64,000 nt of DNA from Paenibacillus sp. FSL W8-0426 (GCF_037969725.1 NZ_CP150203.1:2124001-2188000), one strand, 5' to 3'. Counted from the first letter of the stretch, positions 35,861 to 45,516 are shown. Made by a program: numbers and translations. Notes: generated from the letters alone by a model not told the origin.

Positions 35861-37303
35861 ATGAATCAGAGAAATCTGGACGGCAACAGCATGATTATTC
35901 GGCTGGAAATGACAACAAAGGACATCAAGTTTGGCGAAGTGGCTTCGGCCATCTCGGAAGCTGGGGGCGACATCATTGCTATTGACGTCATTTCGACCAA
36001 TCAGGATGTCACCGTACGCGATCTTACGGTTGCGGTGACGGACGCTCAGGATAACCAAAAAATCCTTGAAGGGGTACGCCAGCTCAAGGGCGTCTCCATC
36101 ATTAACGTATCGGATCGCACGTTCCTGCTGCATCTGGGCGGCAAGATTGAAGTCACGCCAAAAACGCCGATTCATAACCGCGAGGATCTGTCGAGGGTGT
36201 ATACGCCTGACGTGGCGCGTGTATGTACCGCGATTTCCGAAGAGCCCGGCAAGGCTTTTTCGCTAACCATCAAAAGAAATACGGTTGCCGTAGTTTCCGA
36301 CGGCAGCGCCGTACTGGGACTGGGCAATATCGGGCCAAAGGCCGCCATGCCGGTCATGGAAGGCAAAGCGATGCTGTTCAAACAGTTTGCTGGAGTGGAC
36401 GCGTTCCCGATCTGTCTGGATACCCAGGATACCGAAGAGATCATTCGTACTGTGAAAGCGATATCACCCGCGTTCGGCGGCATTAATCTCGAGGATATCT
36501 CCTCGCCGCGCTGTTTTGAAATCGAGCGCCGTTTGAACGAGGAGCTGGACATTCCGGTATTCCACGATGACCAGCATGGCACAGCAGTGGTGTTATACGC
36601 AGGTTTGATCAATGCCTTGAAGCTGGTCGGCAAATCGATCGAGGACGTAAAAATCGTCGTATGCGGCATCGGTGCGGCCGGCGTGGCATGCAGCAATATC
36701 CTGCTCTCGGCGGGAGCGACCAGGCTGATCGGCGTGGACCGCGAAGGAGCCCTGGTGCGCACGCAAACTTACGAAAGCGATGTTTGGAACGATTATGCCG
36801 CCAGGACGAATCCCGAACTGGTGACAGGGTCTCTGCAAGAGGCGATTCGCGGAGCCGACGTGTTTATCGGTTTGTCCCGAGGCAACCTGCTGACGCGGGA
36901 GGACGTGCAGACGATGGCCGCAGACCCGATCGTGTTTGCCATGGCCAATCCCGTGCCGGAAGTCATGCCTGCGCTGGTCGAGGATATTGTGGCGGTTATG
37001 GCGACGGGGCGCTCCGATTATCCCAACCAGATCAACAACGTGCTTTGCTTCCCGGGCATGTTCCGGGCGGTGTTGGATTGCCGTGCGTCGGAAATCAACG
37101 AAGAGATGAAGCTCGCTGCGGCCCAGGCGATCGCCTCATCCATTTCGGATGAAGAGCGGAACCGTTACTACATCATTCCAAGCGTATTCAACGACAAAGT
37201 GGTGAAATCCATCCGCCGCCGGGTCGTGGAAGCGGCCGTAAACACGGGCGTGGCCCGGCGCGTACCGCGTGAACAGGCCCGTGAAGACAAGGAGCGGGAA
37301 TGA
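35861..37303 (+). CDS. Malic enzyme with N-terminal ACT domain
   Basis: 480 residues, ATG 35861 with GGGAGGAAT upstream. It oxidatively decarboxylates malate to pyruvate with NAD(P)+. Residues about 11-85 form an ACT domain (MIIRLEMTTKDIKFGEVASA), a small-molecule-binding regulatory module. The malic N-domain follows with YTPDVARVC and SDGSAVLGLGNIG, the metal-binding FHDDQHGTA, then a Rossmann domain with CGIGAAGVACSN. MANPVPEV and NQINNVLCFPG are also conserved. The bacterial short-form length fits. Its stop overlaps the next gene's start by four bases. Confidence 0.93.
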   Translation: MNQRNLDGNSMIIRLEMTTKDIKFGEVASAISEAGGDIIAIDVISTNQDVTVRDLTVAVTDAQDNQKILEGVRQLKGVSIINVSDRTFLLHLGGKIEVTPKTPIHNREDLSRVYTPDVARVCTAISEEPGKAFSLTIKRNTVAVVSDGSAVLGLGNIGPKAAMPVMEGKAMLFKQFAGVDAFPICLDTQDTEEIIRTVKAISPAFGGINLEDISSPRCFEIERRLNEELDIPVFHDDQHGTAVVLYAGLINALKLVGKSIEDVKIVVCGIGAAGVACSNILLSAGATRLIGVDREGALVRTQTYESDVWNDYAARTNPELVTGSLQEAIRGADVFIGLSRGNLLTREDVQTMAADPIVFAMANPVPEVMPALVEDIVAVMATGRSDYPNQINNVLCFPGMFRAVLDCRASEINEEMKLAAAQAIASSISDEERNRYYIIPSVFNDKVVKSIRRRVVEAAVNTGVARRVPREQAREDKERE

Positions 37304-38025
37304 TGGACGAGGCATCCAGGAACCTTCCGGTCCCGGGCTTGGAGTCCTCTGCGAATGGAGAGAAGGACGAAACATCGGCAAGGGAAGCCGTGCTTCAAGC
37401 CGCTCGAACCTTCGTCCAAGGCGATACAGCAGGCAATGCCGACGGCCATGATTGGCCGCATGTAGAGCGGGTAACGGCGCTTGCGGTCGAACTTGCGCAC
37501 CGCGAAGGAGCGGATCCGTACATTTGCGAGCTGGCCGCCCTGCTCCATGACGTGCCTGACGAAAAGTTGAACGAGAGCCTGGAGGCAGGCATGGCGAAAC
37601 TGAATGCCTGGCTGGACCTGCAGCCGCTCGAACCGGGCGTAAAGGAAGCGGTGCTGAGCATCATCCGCACGATTTCCTTCGCTGGGGGCGATCGTGTTCC
37701 GGTCAGCTCGCTGGAAGCACAGGTCGTCCAGGACGCCGATCGGCTTGATGCTCTCGGCGCGATCGGCATTGCCCGCACGTTTGCATTTGCTGGTGCCCGC
37801 GGCCGCGAAATGTATGATCCTTCCCTGCCGCCGCGGGAGAGCATGACGCGGGAGGAATATCGGAACGGGCGCAGCACCACGATCAATCATTTTTACGAAA
37901 AACTGTTCAAGCTGAAGGATCGAATGAATACGACGGTCGGCAAAGAACTGGCACAGCAGCGCCATGACTTCATGGTTCAGTTCGTGGAACGGTTCAAGCA
38001 GGAATGGGAGGGCATCGTTCCCTAG
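37300..38025 (+). CDS. HD-domain phosphohydrolase
   Basis: 241 residues; ATG 37300 overlaps the malic enzyme stop (ATGA), with AAGGAG inside that gene. After a nonconserved 40-residue N-terminus the HD signature is clear: HDWPHVERV, the His-Asp pair in ALLHDVPDEK and QDADRLDALGAIGIARTF, as in the E. coli YedJ group. These are metal-dependent phosphohydrolases of mostly unknown substrate. The second half is helical and charged. Coupling to malic enzyme is unusual and no functional link is obvious. Confidence 0.85.
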   Translation: MMDEASRNLPVPGLESSANGEKDETSAREAVLQAARTFVQGDTAGNADGHDWPHVERVTALAVELAHREGADPYICELAALLHDVPDEKLNESLEAGMAKLNAWLDLQPLEPGVKEAVLSIIRTISFAGGDRVPVSSLEAQVVQDADRLDALGAIGIARTFAFAGARGREMYDPSLPPRESMTREEYRNGRSTTINHFYEKLFKLKDRMNTTVGKELAQQRHDFMVQFVERFKQEWEGIVP

Positions 38026-38256
38026 TCCTCACCGGAGAACGGGGGGAGATGGCCTGACATGAGACAATCCTCGGTGCTTGCGACGAGCAGGCGGCGGGGA
38101 TTGTTTGCGTTGCAAGATCAGGAATGGCATCTCTGTGCCTTCCATGATAAAATAAATCTTTCTCTTGAACTTGTCAGGCAAAAAAAGAAATATGGGGTAA
38201 TAATGATAATGATCATCCAACGAACACAACCGGAACCTGGAAAAGGAGGGGCTTAG

Positions 38257-39324
38257 ATGTCTTTTGGTGCGCGCGTGCTCAAAACGGGTATCGCGGTGAC
38301 GCTGGCCTTGTACCTGAGCAGCTTATTCCTGAACCCGCAATCCCCGGTTCCCGCCGCGATCGCGGCCATCTTTGCCATGCAGCCGTCCATCTACAGATCG
38401 TGGAAATACTTCCTGGACCAGCTGCAAACGACGACGCTCGGAGCCATCGTTGCTCTGATTGGCGGCATGGTGTTATCCAATGAACCGATCGCGGTCGGTC
38501 TGATCATCGTGCTGGTCATCATGATCTGTTTGAAATTGAACATGGGAGAAACGGTGGGGCTCACGCTGGTCACCGTCGTTTCCATTATGGAGGCTTCGGG
38601 AGACTGGCACTTTGCGCTTAATCGGTTCCTGTTGACACTGGTGGGCATCATTTCGGCTTTTTTGATTAACATTATGGTTTTTCCGCCCAAGCCCAAGGTG
38701 CAGTTTGTGAAACAGATCCAAAGCGTATTCAACAACATGTCTCTTCTCCTGCGGACATCCATTTCCGATGAGATCAAGGAAGCGGTTTTTCGCGATCAGA
38801 AGAACGAATTAGGGGCAGCCATCAAGTCGCTATCCGACAAATACAATCTGTTCGAGGAAGAGCAGAAGAAGATGAAACGACCGAAATTCAGCGAAACCCG
38901 CCAAATGGTCGTTTATAAACAGATGCTGCTTAGTCTGCAAAAGGGATACGACGTCCTGGATTCGGTCGAGCGCCACTACTTTCAAGCACAGCGCACGCCG
39001 GAAATGGACCAGTTCTTCGATAACCATTTGGAACGCGTCATCAAGTTTCACGAGCATGCGCTGCTTAAGTTTGAGGACAAGCTGAAGCCCAACGATGAAG
39101 AAGCAGCCCAATTCAATGAGGACAACGACCGTTTCATGGAGCAGGCGATTTCCCGTTTCGACGTGAAACAGGAAGGCATGCTGAGACTGTCCATCGCTGC
39201 GGCTGCAATCTACGATTACGGCTACCAGCTTGAACGGCTCAACCGACTTGCGGAGCATGTACACAGTGCAGCCGACGACAAGGAGTCTCATGACCATTTG
39301 CTGAATTGGCTGAGATGGCCGTAG
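38257..39324 (+). CDS. Aromatic acid exporter (ArAE/FUSC-like) membrane protein
   Basis: 355 residues, ATG 38257 six bases after AAAAGGAGGG. The first 145 residues carry four to six membrane segments (VLKTGIAVTLALYLSSLF, PAAIAAIFAMQPSIYRSW, LGAIVALIGGMVL) typical of the aromatic acid exporter family, like Bacillus YgaE/YqjA. The rest is a long charged helical cytoplasmic domain. Efflux of aromatic acids is the inferred role; the substrate is unproven. It is monocistronic with its own terminator. Confidence 0.85.
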   Translation: MSFGARVLKTGIAVTLALYLSSLFLNPQSPVPAAIAAIFAMQPSIYRSWKYFLDQLQTTTLGAIVALIGGMVLSNEPIAVGLIIVLVIMICLKLNMGETVGLTLVTVVSIMEASGDWHFALNRFLLTLVGIISAFLINIMVFPPKPKVQFVKQIQSVFNNMSLLLRTSISDEIKEAVFRDQKNELGAAIKSLSDKYNLFEEEQKKMKRPKFSETRQMVVYKQMLLSLQKGYDVLDSVERHYFQAQRTPEMDQFFDNHLERVIKFHEHALLKFEDKLKPNDEEAAQFNEDNDRFMEQAISRFDVKQEGMLRLSIAAAAIYDYGYQLERLNRLAEHVHSAADDKESHDHLLNWLRWP

Positions 39325-39344
39325 TGGATTGCACCAAGGAACAA

Positions 39345-39380
39345 ACAACCTGGCCCAGCAGCGGTGCCCAGGTTGTTTTT
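39345..39380 (+). terminator. Terminator after the ArAE-like gene
   Basis: ACAACCTGG (39345-39353) pairs perfectly with CCAGGTTGT (39368-39376), followed by T. Confidence 0.88.
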
Positions 39381-39405
39381 GCAAATCAACCGAAGAGAGG
39401 GAAGT

Positions 39406-39867
39406 ATGATTATGCATGAACTTAACAGCGAATTGGCGGAGTGGCTGAACGGGCGGAATTTGGAAGGCAAACAGCACGAAGCAATGCAATTGCTGACCGT
39501 ATCCCCGGAAGGCTGGGCACACCAGGCGATGGTCAGCGTCGGCGAAGTCGTGGCATTGGGCCCGGACCGGATCAGATTGGCCTTATGGCCAGGCACGCAG
39601 ACCAGCCAAAACATGCATCATACGGGAAAGGCGGGCCTGGTGTTGGTATTGAACGGAGAATTGATACATATAAAGCTTGAGGTTGAGCCGCTTCCCCGGC
39701 TGAAGAATGCCCGCCATCCGCGAGACCGATTCGAAGCAAAGATAACGCAAGTCAAAGTGGATAAGGCTCCCTATGCGGAGATTACGTCAGGTATCACGTT
39801 TGAATTAAAGAACGTGGACGAAGGAGTTTCGCGCTGGAAAGAAACCGTTGAAGAGCTTCGGCAGTAG
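39406..39867 (+). CDS. FMN-binding split-barrel protein (pyridoxamine oxidase-like)
   Basis: 153 residues from ATG 39406 (GAGAGGGA just upstream); an ATG two codons later is an alternative. The fold is a pyridoxamine 5'-phosphate oxidase-like split barrel: LLTVSPEGWAHQAMVSVGEV, RIRLALWPGTQTSQNM and GKAGLVLVLNGELIHIKLEVE are its strands. Members bind FMN, haem or F420, or no cofactor; the substrate is unknown here. It stands alone; no terminator is visible before the helD promoter region. Confidence 0.75.
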   Translation: MIMHELNSELAEWLNGRNLEGKQHEAMQLLTVSPEGWAHQAMVSVGEVVALGPDRIRLALWPGTQTSQNMHHTGKAGLVLVLNGELIHIKLEVEPLPRLKNARHPRDRFEAKITQVKVDKAPYAEITSGITFELKNVDEGVSRWKETVEELRQ

Positions 39868-40001
39868 AATGCAGGAAACGGAGCAGGCTATATTTCAATT
39901 CGATGCGGATTATAATAGGAAGGCGTGGTCGGAGCAGAAACGGGAGGTTGAGGCTTTGTGGCGATCATCAACGAGAACGAAAGCAAAAATAACGTCTCCG
40001 C

Positions 40002-40030
40002 TTGCAACGGGACGTTGTGGCTGGTACAAT
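40002..40030 (+). promoter_or_regulatory. Probable sigma-A promoter of helD
   Basis: TTGCAA (40002-40007), 17-base spacer, TACAAT (40025-40030). An AT-rich tract and a second possible -10 (TATAAC, 40097-40102) follow before the gene. Confidence 0.55.
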
Positions 40031-40159
40031 AAAAAAACGACGCATGAATTAGAATTAATTCACAAAATACCAAAATAATTACTTTATTAATTTGACTATA
40101 ACATGGCATTTTCAGATTGTCAAATTGCCATATTGGGGGATAAAGGGGCGTATGGACAA

Positions 40160-42535
40160 ATGAGTGCAGATCGGCAGTGGCTTGAGGAGCAGCAGCGCGT
40201 AGACAGCGTGACGAAGCAGATCGAACGGAAAATTGCGGCGCTTGAACAGGAGGTAAGCACCTTCCGGGAAGAAGTCGTTGAGATGAGAAAGGATTTCTGG
40301 GACGAGGTTACGATGAACTTCAGCGAGGCGGACGATGTCGGGGAAACGTCGACGAGCATGCGGCAGCAATCGCAGGTCCTCTCCGACCGGGAGCGGAGCC
40401 ACCTGAACACGGCAGCTTCCCTCAGCAAAATGAAACGGCTGCATTACTCCCCGTATTTCGGCCGCATCGATTTTACGGAGACCGGTTATTCGGATACAGA
40501 AAAGGTTTACCTCGGGATCGCCTCCATGTTGGATGAGAAAGAGGAGAACTTCATCATCTACGACTGGCGCGCGCCGATTTCCAATCTGTATTACGATGGC
40601 GCTCCAGGACCGGCCGCATACCACACGCCGGGCGGAGAGATTCGCGGCACTATTGAAATGAAGCGGCAGTTCGTCATTCGGGACGGGCGCATTCGTTTTA
40701 TGTTCGACACGGGAGTCACGATCGGTGATGAACTGCTGCAGGCCGTGCTGAGTCGAACGTCCGATGCGCAGATGAAAAGCATCGTGGCCACGATTCAACG
40801 GGAGCAGAACCGGATCATCCGCAATGACCGGGCTCGCATGTTAATCGTGCAGGGAGCGGCAGGCAGCGGCAAAACGTCGGCCGCCCTGCAGCGGGTAGCC
40901 TATTTGCTGTACAAATACCGGGAGCATTTGCGGGCAGACCAGATGGTTCTTTTTTCGCCGAATCCGATGTTCAACAGCTATGTATCGACGGTACTGCCCG
41001 AGCTTGGAGAAGAAAACATGCTGCAGACCACCTTCCAGGAGTACCTGGAGCGGCGGCTCGGCAAAGAATATCAATTGGAGGATCCGTTCATCCAGCTGGA
41101 ATACGTACTGACAGCGACGGCCGACCCGGGATACGCGGCGCGCATGTCAGGGATCCGTTTTAAATCGTCGGAGTCGTTCCTGAACGTTATCACAAAATAC
41201 AAGGACGGTTTGATGAATGGCGGCATGAAGTTCAAACCTGTGCGTTTTCAGGGACAGGTCGTCGTTCCCGCAGAGGCGATGCTTGAGAAATTTTACAGTT
41301 TCGAGCCGTCCGTCAAACTGGTCAGCAGACTGGAGCTGCTGCGCGATTGGATGCTCAAGGAGTTATCGGCGTTCGGCAAACGGCAGTTGGAAGCGGATTG
41401 GGTCGATCAGCAGCTCGATGTGATGGATGCAGAGGATTTGCAGAAAGCCTATCAACGCCTGAAACGTAAACAAAAAGGCAAGGTGGACAGTTTCGACGAT
41501 TTCGAACAGGAACGCGGCATTTTGGCACGCATGGTCGTAAGCGATCGGCTGAAACCGCTGCGCAAATGGATCAAAGCGCTTCGTTTCGTTGACGTCCGCC
41601 AAATGTATGCACTCCTGTTCCAGGACCAGGCGCTGATGACGCGTTTGTTGGAAGGAGAAGCGCTGCCGTCTCACTGGCAGGACATTTGCGATGTGACGCT
41701 GGGCAGGCTGAAGGTTCAGGAGCTGGCCTATGAGGACATTACGCCGTACCTGTATCTGCGGGAATTGCTGCTTGGATTTCACATTAATTCCGCCATCCGT
41801 CACGTCATCATCGACGAAGCGCAGGATTACTCGGCCTTCCAGCTTGCATTCATGAAACGTTTGTTTCCGCGTTCGAAATTTACGGCACTCGGCGACTTCA
41901 ACCAGGCCATCTATGCGCACTCTTCCGTGCTTAAGGGGACGGGGCCGCTGACAAAGCTATATGGACCTGAAGAGACTGAACTCATTGAGCTGACGCGGAG
42001 TTACCGGTCAACGCGCGAGATCGTGGAGTTCACGAAAGGAATGATTCCCGGCGGGGAAGAGATCGTGCCGTTTAACCGTGCCGGAGACAAACCGAAAGTG
42101 GTTGTAACTTCTTCGGCACAAGAACATATCGACGCCATGACAAAGGATATCGAGGGCCTGGTGAAGGAAGGTTTCGAGACCGTTGCCGTTATATGCAAAA
42201 CTGCTGAGGAGAGCAAAAAAGTGCACGAGGCTTTAAGCAAAAGGCTGGAACAGGCACCCAAGCTCATCAAAAAAACGACGCTTTCCTTTGAGCAGGGCGT
42301 ACACGTTATTCCAGCGTATCTTGCCAAAGGCGTCGAGTTCGACGCCGTGCTTATTCACGACGCCTCTGCCCGCAGATACGGCCAGGAGCATGAGCGCAAG
42401 CTGTTCTATACGGCATGCACGCGGGCGATGCATTTGCTGCATGTGTACTGCAAAGGCGAGCCAAGCCCGTTCATTACTTCCCAGCCGGCAGAGCTGTATG
42501 CGATGGCAGATGTCCCCATGGCCCAAACGGAGTAA
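40160..42535 (+). CDS. helD: HelD-like RNA polymerase recycling ATPase
   Basis: 791 residues from ATG 40160; B. subtilis HelD is 774. HelD uses ATP to pull stalled RNA polymerase off DNA. An N-terminal antiparallel coiled coil (about 1-70: EEQQRVDSVTKQIERKIAAL) is the arm that enters the secondary channel. The UvrD/Rep-like motor follows, with Walker A GAAGSGKTSAALQ, DEAQDYSAFQ, LGDFNQAIY, LTRSYRSTREIVEF and the final YTACTRAMHLLHV. The frame is open back to 40103, but that start has no ribosome site. A three-codon frame (ATG 40152) with AAAGGGG upstream ends in a TGA that overlaps the helD start, so translation may be coupled. Confidence 0.92.
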   Translation: MSADRQWLEEQQRVDSVTKQIERKIAALEQEVSTFREEVVEMRKDFWDEVTMNFSEADDVGETSTSMRQQSQVLSDRERSHLNTAASLSKMKRLHYSPYFGRIDFTETGYSDTEKVYLGIASMLDEKEENFIIYDWRAPISNLYYDGAPGPAAYHTPGGEIRGTIEMKRQFVIRDGRIRFMFDTGVTIGDELLQAVLSRTSDAQMKSIVATIQREQNRIIRNDRARMLIVQGAAGSGKTSAALQRVAYLLYKYREHLRADQMVLFSPNPMFNSYVSTVLPELGEENMLQTTFQEYLERRLGKEYQLEDPFIQLEYVLTATADPGYAARMSGIRFKSSESFLNVITKYKDGLMNGGMKFKPVRFQGQVVVPAEAMLEKFYSFEPSVKLVSRLELLRDWMLKELSAFGKRQLEADWVDQQLDVMDAEDLQKAYQRLKRKQKGKVDSFDDFEQERGILARMVVSDRLKPLRKWIKALRFVDVRQMYALLFQDQALMTRLLEGEALPSHWQDICDVTLGRLKVQELAYEDITPYLYLRELLLGFHINSAIRHVIIDEAQDYSAFQLAFMKRLFPRSKFTALGDFNQAIYAHSSVLKGTGPLTKLYGPEETELIELTRSYRSTREIVEFTKGMIPGGEEIVPFNRAGDKPKVVVTSSAQEHIDAMTKDIEGLVKEGFETVAVICKTAEESKKVHEALSKRLEQAPKLIKKTTLSFEQGVHVIPAYLAKGVEFDAVLIHDASARRYGQEHERKLFYTACTRAMHLLHVYCKGEPSPFITSQPAELYAMADVPMAQTE

Positions 42536-42592
42536 AACGTTGATATGACCCGGCAGACGAATGAATCCTTCGACTGGTATTAATGATTACCG

Positions 42593-42621
42593 GCTTCCGT
42601 ACTCTGGGTACGGGAGCTTTT
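42593..42621 (+). terminator. Terminator after helD
   Basis: GCTTCCGTAC (42593-42602), loop TCTGG, GTACGGGAGC (42608-42617), then four T. Confidence 0.8.
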
Positions 42622-42710
42622 GCTTATGTGCATCGTACAGCCCTTGCACGGTTTCATTGCTGCATATATGCTCGGATGGAAACAGAAACGAACGAAAGAG
42701 GAGGATGAAC

Positions 42711-43070
42711 GTGGATTACGCCAACGTCACTTACACATTGGAAAGCAATGGGATCAAATATCAAAATGAGGACATGAATGCTTCATTGTTCGACGAACTC
42801 ATCACGAACTTAGACTTGATGGACTATCTGGTGCTTGTGCCGTCACAACCTATAGACAAGAGCATCTATTTACAGGCTGCGACCACGGATAATCCGGAGG
42901 AATTCGTCGTAGAAGTGCGATTCGTATTCGATGACGAAAGATTCGAACATTACAGTTACATATCTGAGGATCCTCGTAAAGTTATAGCGATTTTCCTGGA
43001 CTATTGGGGACAGCAAAAGCTGCCGAATCTGGGCGATTGGCAGGATATTACGGAACAATTTCTAACATAG
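42711..43070 (+). CDS. Small acidic protein of unknown function
   Basis: 119 residues from GTG 42711, six bases after GAGGAGG; the upstream in-frame extension is Cys-rich and lacks a ribosome site. The protein is soluble and acidic, with no signal peptide or membrane span. Alternating hydrophobic patterns (YLVLVPSQ, EFVVEVRFVFDDERFEHYSY) and a C-terminal helix (PRKVIAIFLDYWGQQ) suggest an alpha/beta fold. No family is recognised. It is isolated by the helD terminator upstream and the ade promoter downstream. Confidence 0.68.
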   Translation: MDYANVTYTLESNGIKYQNEDMNASLFDELITNLDLMDYLVLVPSQPIDKSIYLQAATTDNPEEFVVEVRFVFDDERFEHYSYISEDPRKVIAIFLDYWGQQKLPNLGDWQDITEQFLT

Positions 43071-43155
43071 GCATGTCGGAGAAATACCAATCATTGTTTT
43101 GGTTCATCATATTTGCCGTGCATTTTATCATCAAAAACAAATCAAGTGAGGGTTC

Positions 43156-43184
43156 TTTACACACCGGATACGGACTCTTATAAT
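43156..43184 (+). promoter_or_regulatory. Sigma-A promoter of the adenine deaminase gene
   Basis: TTTACA (43156-43161), 17-base spacer, TATAAT (43179-43184). Transcription would start near 43191, leaving a leader of about 45 bases, too short for a purine riboswitch. Confidence 0.75.
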
Positions 43185-43235
43185 CGTAACAATATACTTT
43201 TTTGCAGGGCGTACTGGAACGGAGGAGGAAGGAAA

Positions 43236-45077
43236 TTGAAAAAAACACGTTTTGAGCGGGTGCCATTGGCAGATTGCGTACCCGACCTGGTTGCGACGGC
43301 GCGGGGAGATTTGCCAGCGACGCTGGTCATTCGCGGGGGCACGCTGGTAAACGTCATTTCGGGCGAAATTTTACCGGGCATGTCCGTTGCGATTCAAGGC
43401 GCACGTATTGCCTATGTGGGCAAAGATGTCAGCCATGCAATCGGCGAGCATACCCGAATTATTGAAGCAGAGGGACGATATATTGCGCCTGGATTGTTGG
43501 ATGGGCATTGCCATATTGAAAGCACGCAAATGAAGGTATCCGAATTTGCAAGAGCGGTGCTGCCATCCGGGACGACGGGCGGATTCTTCGATCCGCACGA
43601 AATTTCCAACGTACTTGGCTTGAAAGGGCTGCGCATGATGCTGGACGAGGCGCGGACAACGCCGCTGGCTGCCTATTTGCAAGTGGCTTCCTGCGTGCCT
43701 TCCACCCATCCGGGTCTGGAAACGACAGGGGCGTACATCGGGCCGGAGGAGGTTGCCGAGGCCCTCTCATGGGGGCCTGACATGATTGGCCTGGGGGAAG
43801 TCATGAACTTTCCGGGGGTCGTCTACGGCGACGACACGATGCTTGGCGAAATTCAGGCCACGCTGCGCGCAGGCAAAGTGGCCGATGGCCATTTTACGTG
43901 GGCAGCGGATGACTGGCGTCTTCCTGCTTATGCGGCAAGCGGGGTTTCGGGGGATCACGAGTGCGTGACGAAGGAAGACGTGGTTGAACGGCTGCGTCTG
44001 GGCATGTATGCAAAAATGCGCCAAGGATCGGCCTGGCATGACGTTGCCGAAACGATCAAAGCCTGTACCGAGCTGGGGCTTGATACACGCCGCATGCTGC
44101 TTGTCACTGATGACCGGAGTTCGGAGTCCTTGCTCAAGGAGGGCCATATGGATTTCGTTGTGCGTCTGGCCATCTCCCAAGGGGTGAAGCCGGTGACCGC
44201 GTTCCAGATGGCGACGATCAACACAGCCGAGAGGTTTGGGGTGGCCCGCGATATCGGCGCCGTCATTCCCGGAAATATGGCGGACATCATTTTGCTGGAC
44301 GGAAGGCTGGCCGACGTTCGGGTCGGCATGACCATTGCAGCGGGCCAGATCGTTGCTGAGCATGGAAAAATGACGGCAGCATGGGAGCCATTCATCTATC
44401 CGGACGAAGCACTGAACACGGTAAAGCTGAACCCGGATCTTCAGCCGGGTGACATGGCTTTGGCCGCACCGATTGCCGAAGGCACCATTGCTGCCAAAGT
44501 CATTCAAGTGACCGAAAATCATGTGGATACGAAAGAGAAGCTTGCCCACGTTGAAGTAAAGCAGGGGCTTGTGCAGGTCCCGACCGATGGTGACGTATGC
44601 AAGATTGCCGTGCTCGAACGGCATAAGCAAACAGGCAACCGCGCGGTTGCGCTTGTGGGAGGCATTGGTTTTAAGAAACCGGCTGCCATTGCCATGACCG
44701 TTGCGCATGATAGCCACAATCTGCTCATCATCGGCAATGACGATGCACTGATGGCAGAGGCAGGAAACAGGGTGATCGGCATGCAGGGCGGCGTCGCCGT
44801 GGTGACGGCATCGGGCAGCACGGAGTTTCCGCTGCGGATTGCCGGCCTGATGTCGACCGAGCCTTTCGAGCAAGTGGCTGCACAGTCCGAAGCCGTCAGC
44901 GAGGCGCTGCAATCGGCAGGCTGCACGCTGAACAATGCCTTTATGACGCTGTCCCTGCTGGCACTAGTCGTCATTCCCGAGCTGCGTTTGTCCGACAAAG
45001 GACTTGTTCGGATCTCGTCGGAAGGCATTGAACAGGTATCCCTGTTTGAGGAGGTCAACGAGGTAAAGGCTCAATGA
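43236..45077 (+). CDS. ade: Adenine deaminase
   Basis: 613 residues from TTG 43236, seven bases after GGAGGAGG; an ATG at 43113 would precede the promoter. It converts adenine to hypoxanthine plus ammonia in purine salvage. Amidohydrolase fold: an N-terminal beta-sandwich segment (LVIRGGTLVNVISGEI), metal motif DGHCHIEST, FDPHEISNVLG, GLGEVMNFPGV, GDHECVT and the metal Asp in LVTDDRS. The C-terminal third has the family's second domain (VGGIGFKKPAAIAMTVAHDSHN). Bacillus has two relatives, AdeC and YerA; which of the two is the true orthologue is not decided here. A strong terminator follows. Confidence 0.85.
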   Translation: MKKTRFERVPLADCVPDLVATARGDLPATLVIRGGTLVNVISGEILPGMSVAIQGARIAYVGKDVSHAIGEHTRIIEAEGRYIAPGLLDGHCHIESTQMKVSEFARAVLPSGTTGGFFDPHEISNVLGLKGLRMMLDEARTTPLAAYLQVASCVPSTHPGLETTGAYIGPEEVAEALSWGPDMIGLGEVMNFPGVVYGDDTMLGEIQATLRAGKVADGHFTWAADDWRLPAYAASGVSGDHECVTKEDVVERLRLGMYAKMRQGSAWHDVAETIKACTELGLDTRRMLLVTDDRSSESLLKEGHMDFVVRLAISQGVKPVTAFQMATINTAERFGVARDIGAVIPGNMADIILLDGRLADVRVGMTIAAGQIVAEHGKMTAAWEPFIYPDEALNTVKLNPDLQPGDMALAAPIAEGTIAAKVIQVTENHVDTKEKLAHVEVKQGLVQVPTDGDVCKIAVLERHKQTGNRAVALVGGIGFKKPAAIAMTVAHDSHNLLIIGNDDALMAEAGNRVIGMQGGVAVVTASGSTEFPLRIAGLMSTEPFEQVAAQSEAVSEALQSAGCTLNNAFMTLSLLALVVIPELRLSDKGLVRISSEGIEQVSLFEEVNEVKAQ

Positions 45078-45157
45078 AGCGGCTTGCATAACCCTGAGGT
45101 GTGATCGTGTCCAACGCGAACAGGACGTTAACCATTGAACTGGAGATATGTTGCTAC

Positions 45158-45194
45158 AAAAAAACCTTGCGCTGCATTGCGCAAGGTTTTTTTT
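45158..45194. terminator. Strong terminator after ade
   Basis: ACCTTGCGC (45164-45172) pairs perfectly with GCGCAAGGT (45179-45187), flanked by A on the left and a run of eight T on the right. Confidence 0.95.
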
Positions 45195-45516
45195 GCATGT
45201 CAATTTCCATGTCCATGAGGCGAACGTTTACAAGTTTTGTAACTCCTTATTAGAAGAAATCCAGCATGGAATCCGCTCGTCTCTCATCATATGGCTAAAA
45301 TTCCAGTCCCAAAAATAGGGTCTAAAGAACTATTAATACAGAAGTGTGAACGCCCGAAATATGTTTAAGTGATTCTTTTGTCGTGCGTCTATAAGGTGGT
45401 ATTGCATATATAAGAAATGCAATAAAGTCCTATATTCGCAGAGGTTCCATGAGCCGGGAGCAGCACATGATCTCCCTGATCGGCAGAGGAGTTAACAAGC
45501 AAGGGAGTGTTCAAAC
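45195..45516. other. Intergenic stretch before the lipoprotein gene
   Basis: No gene seen. It contains a perfect 7-bp inverted repeat, ATTGCAT/ATGCAAT (45401-45423), and a looser GGGAG/CTCCC pair near 45460, both upstream of the lipoprotein gene. These could be leader structure or an operator. No clear -35/-10 pair was found. Confidence 0.45.

Noticed and set aside
39848..40078. 76-codon frame between the split-barrel gene and helD
   Set aside because: It overlaps the preceding gene, has no ribosome site, covers the helD promoter and shows no protein-like pattern.
43071..43235. Purine riboswitch before adenine deaminase
   Set aside because: The promoter at 43156-43184 leaves only about 45 bases of leader, and no purine aptamer signature was found.
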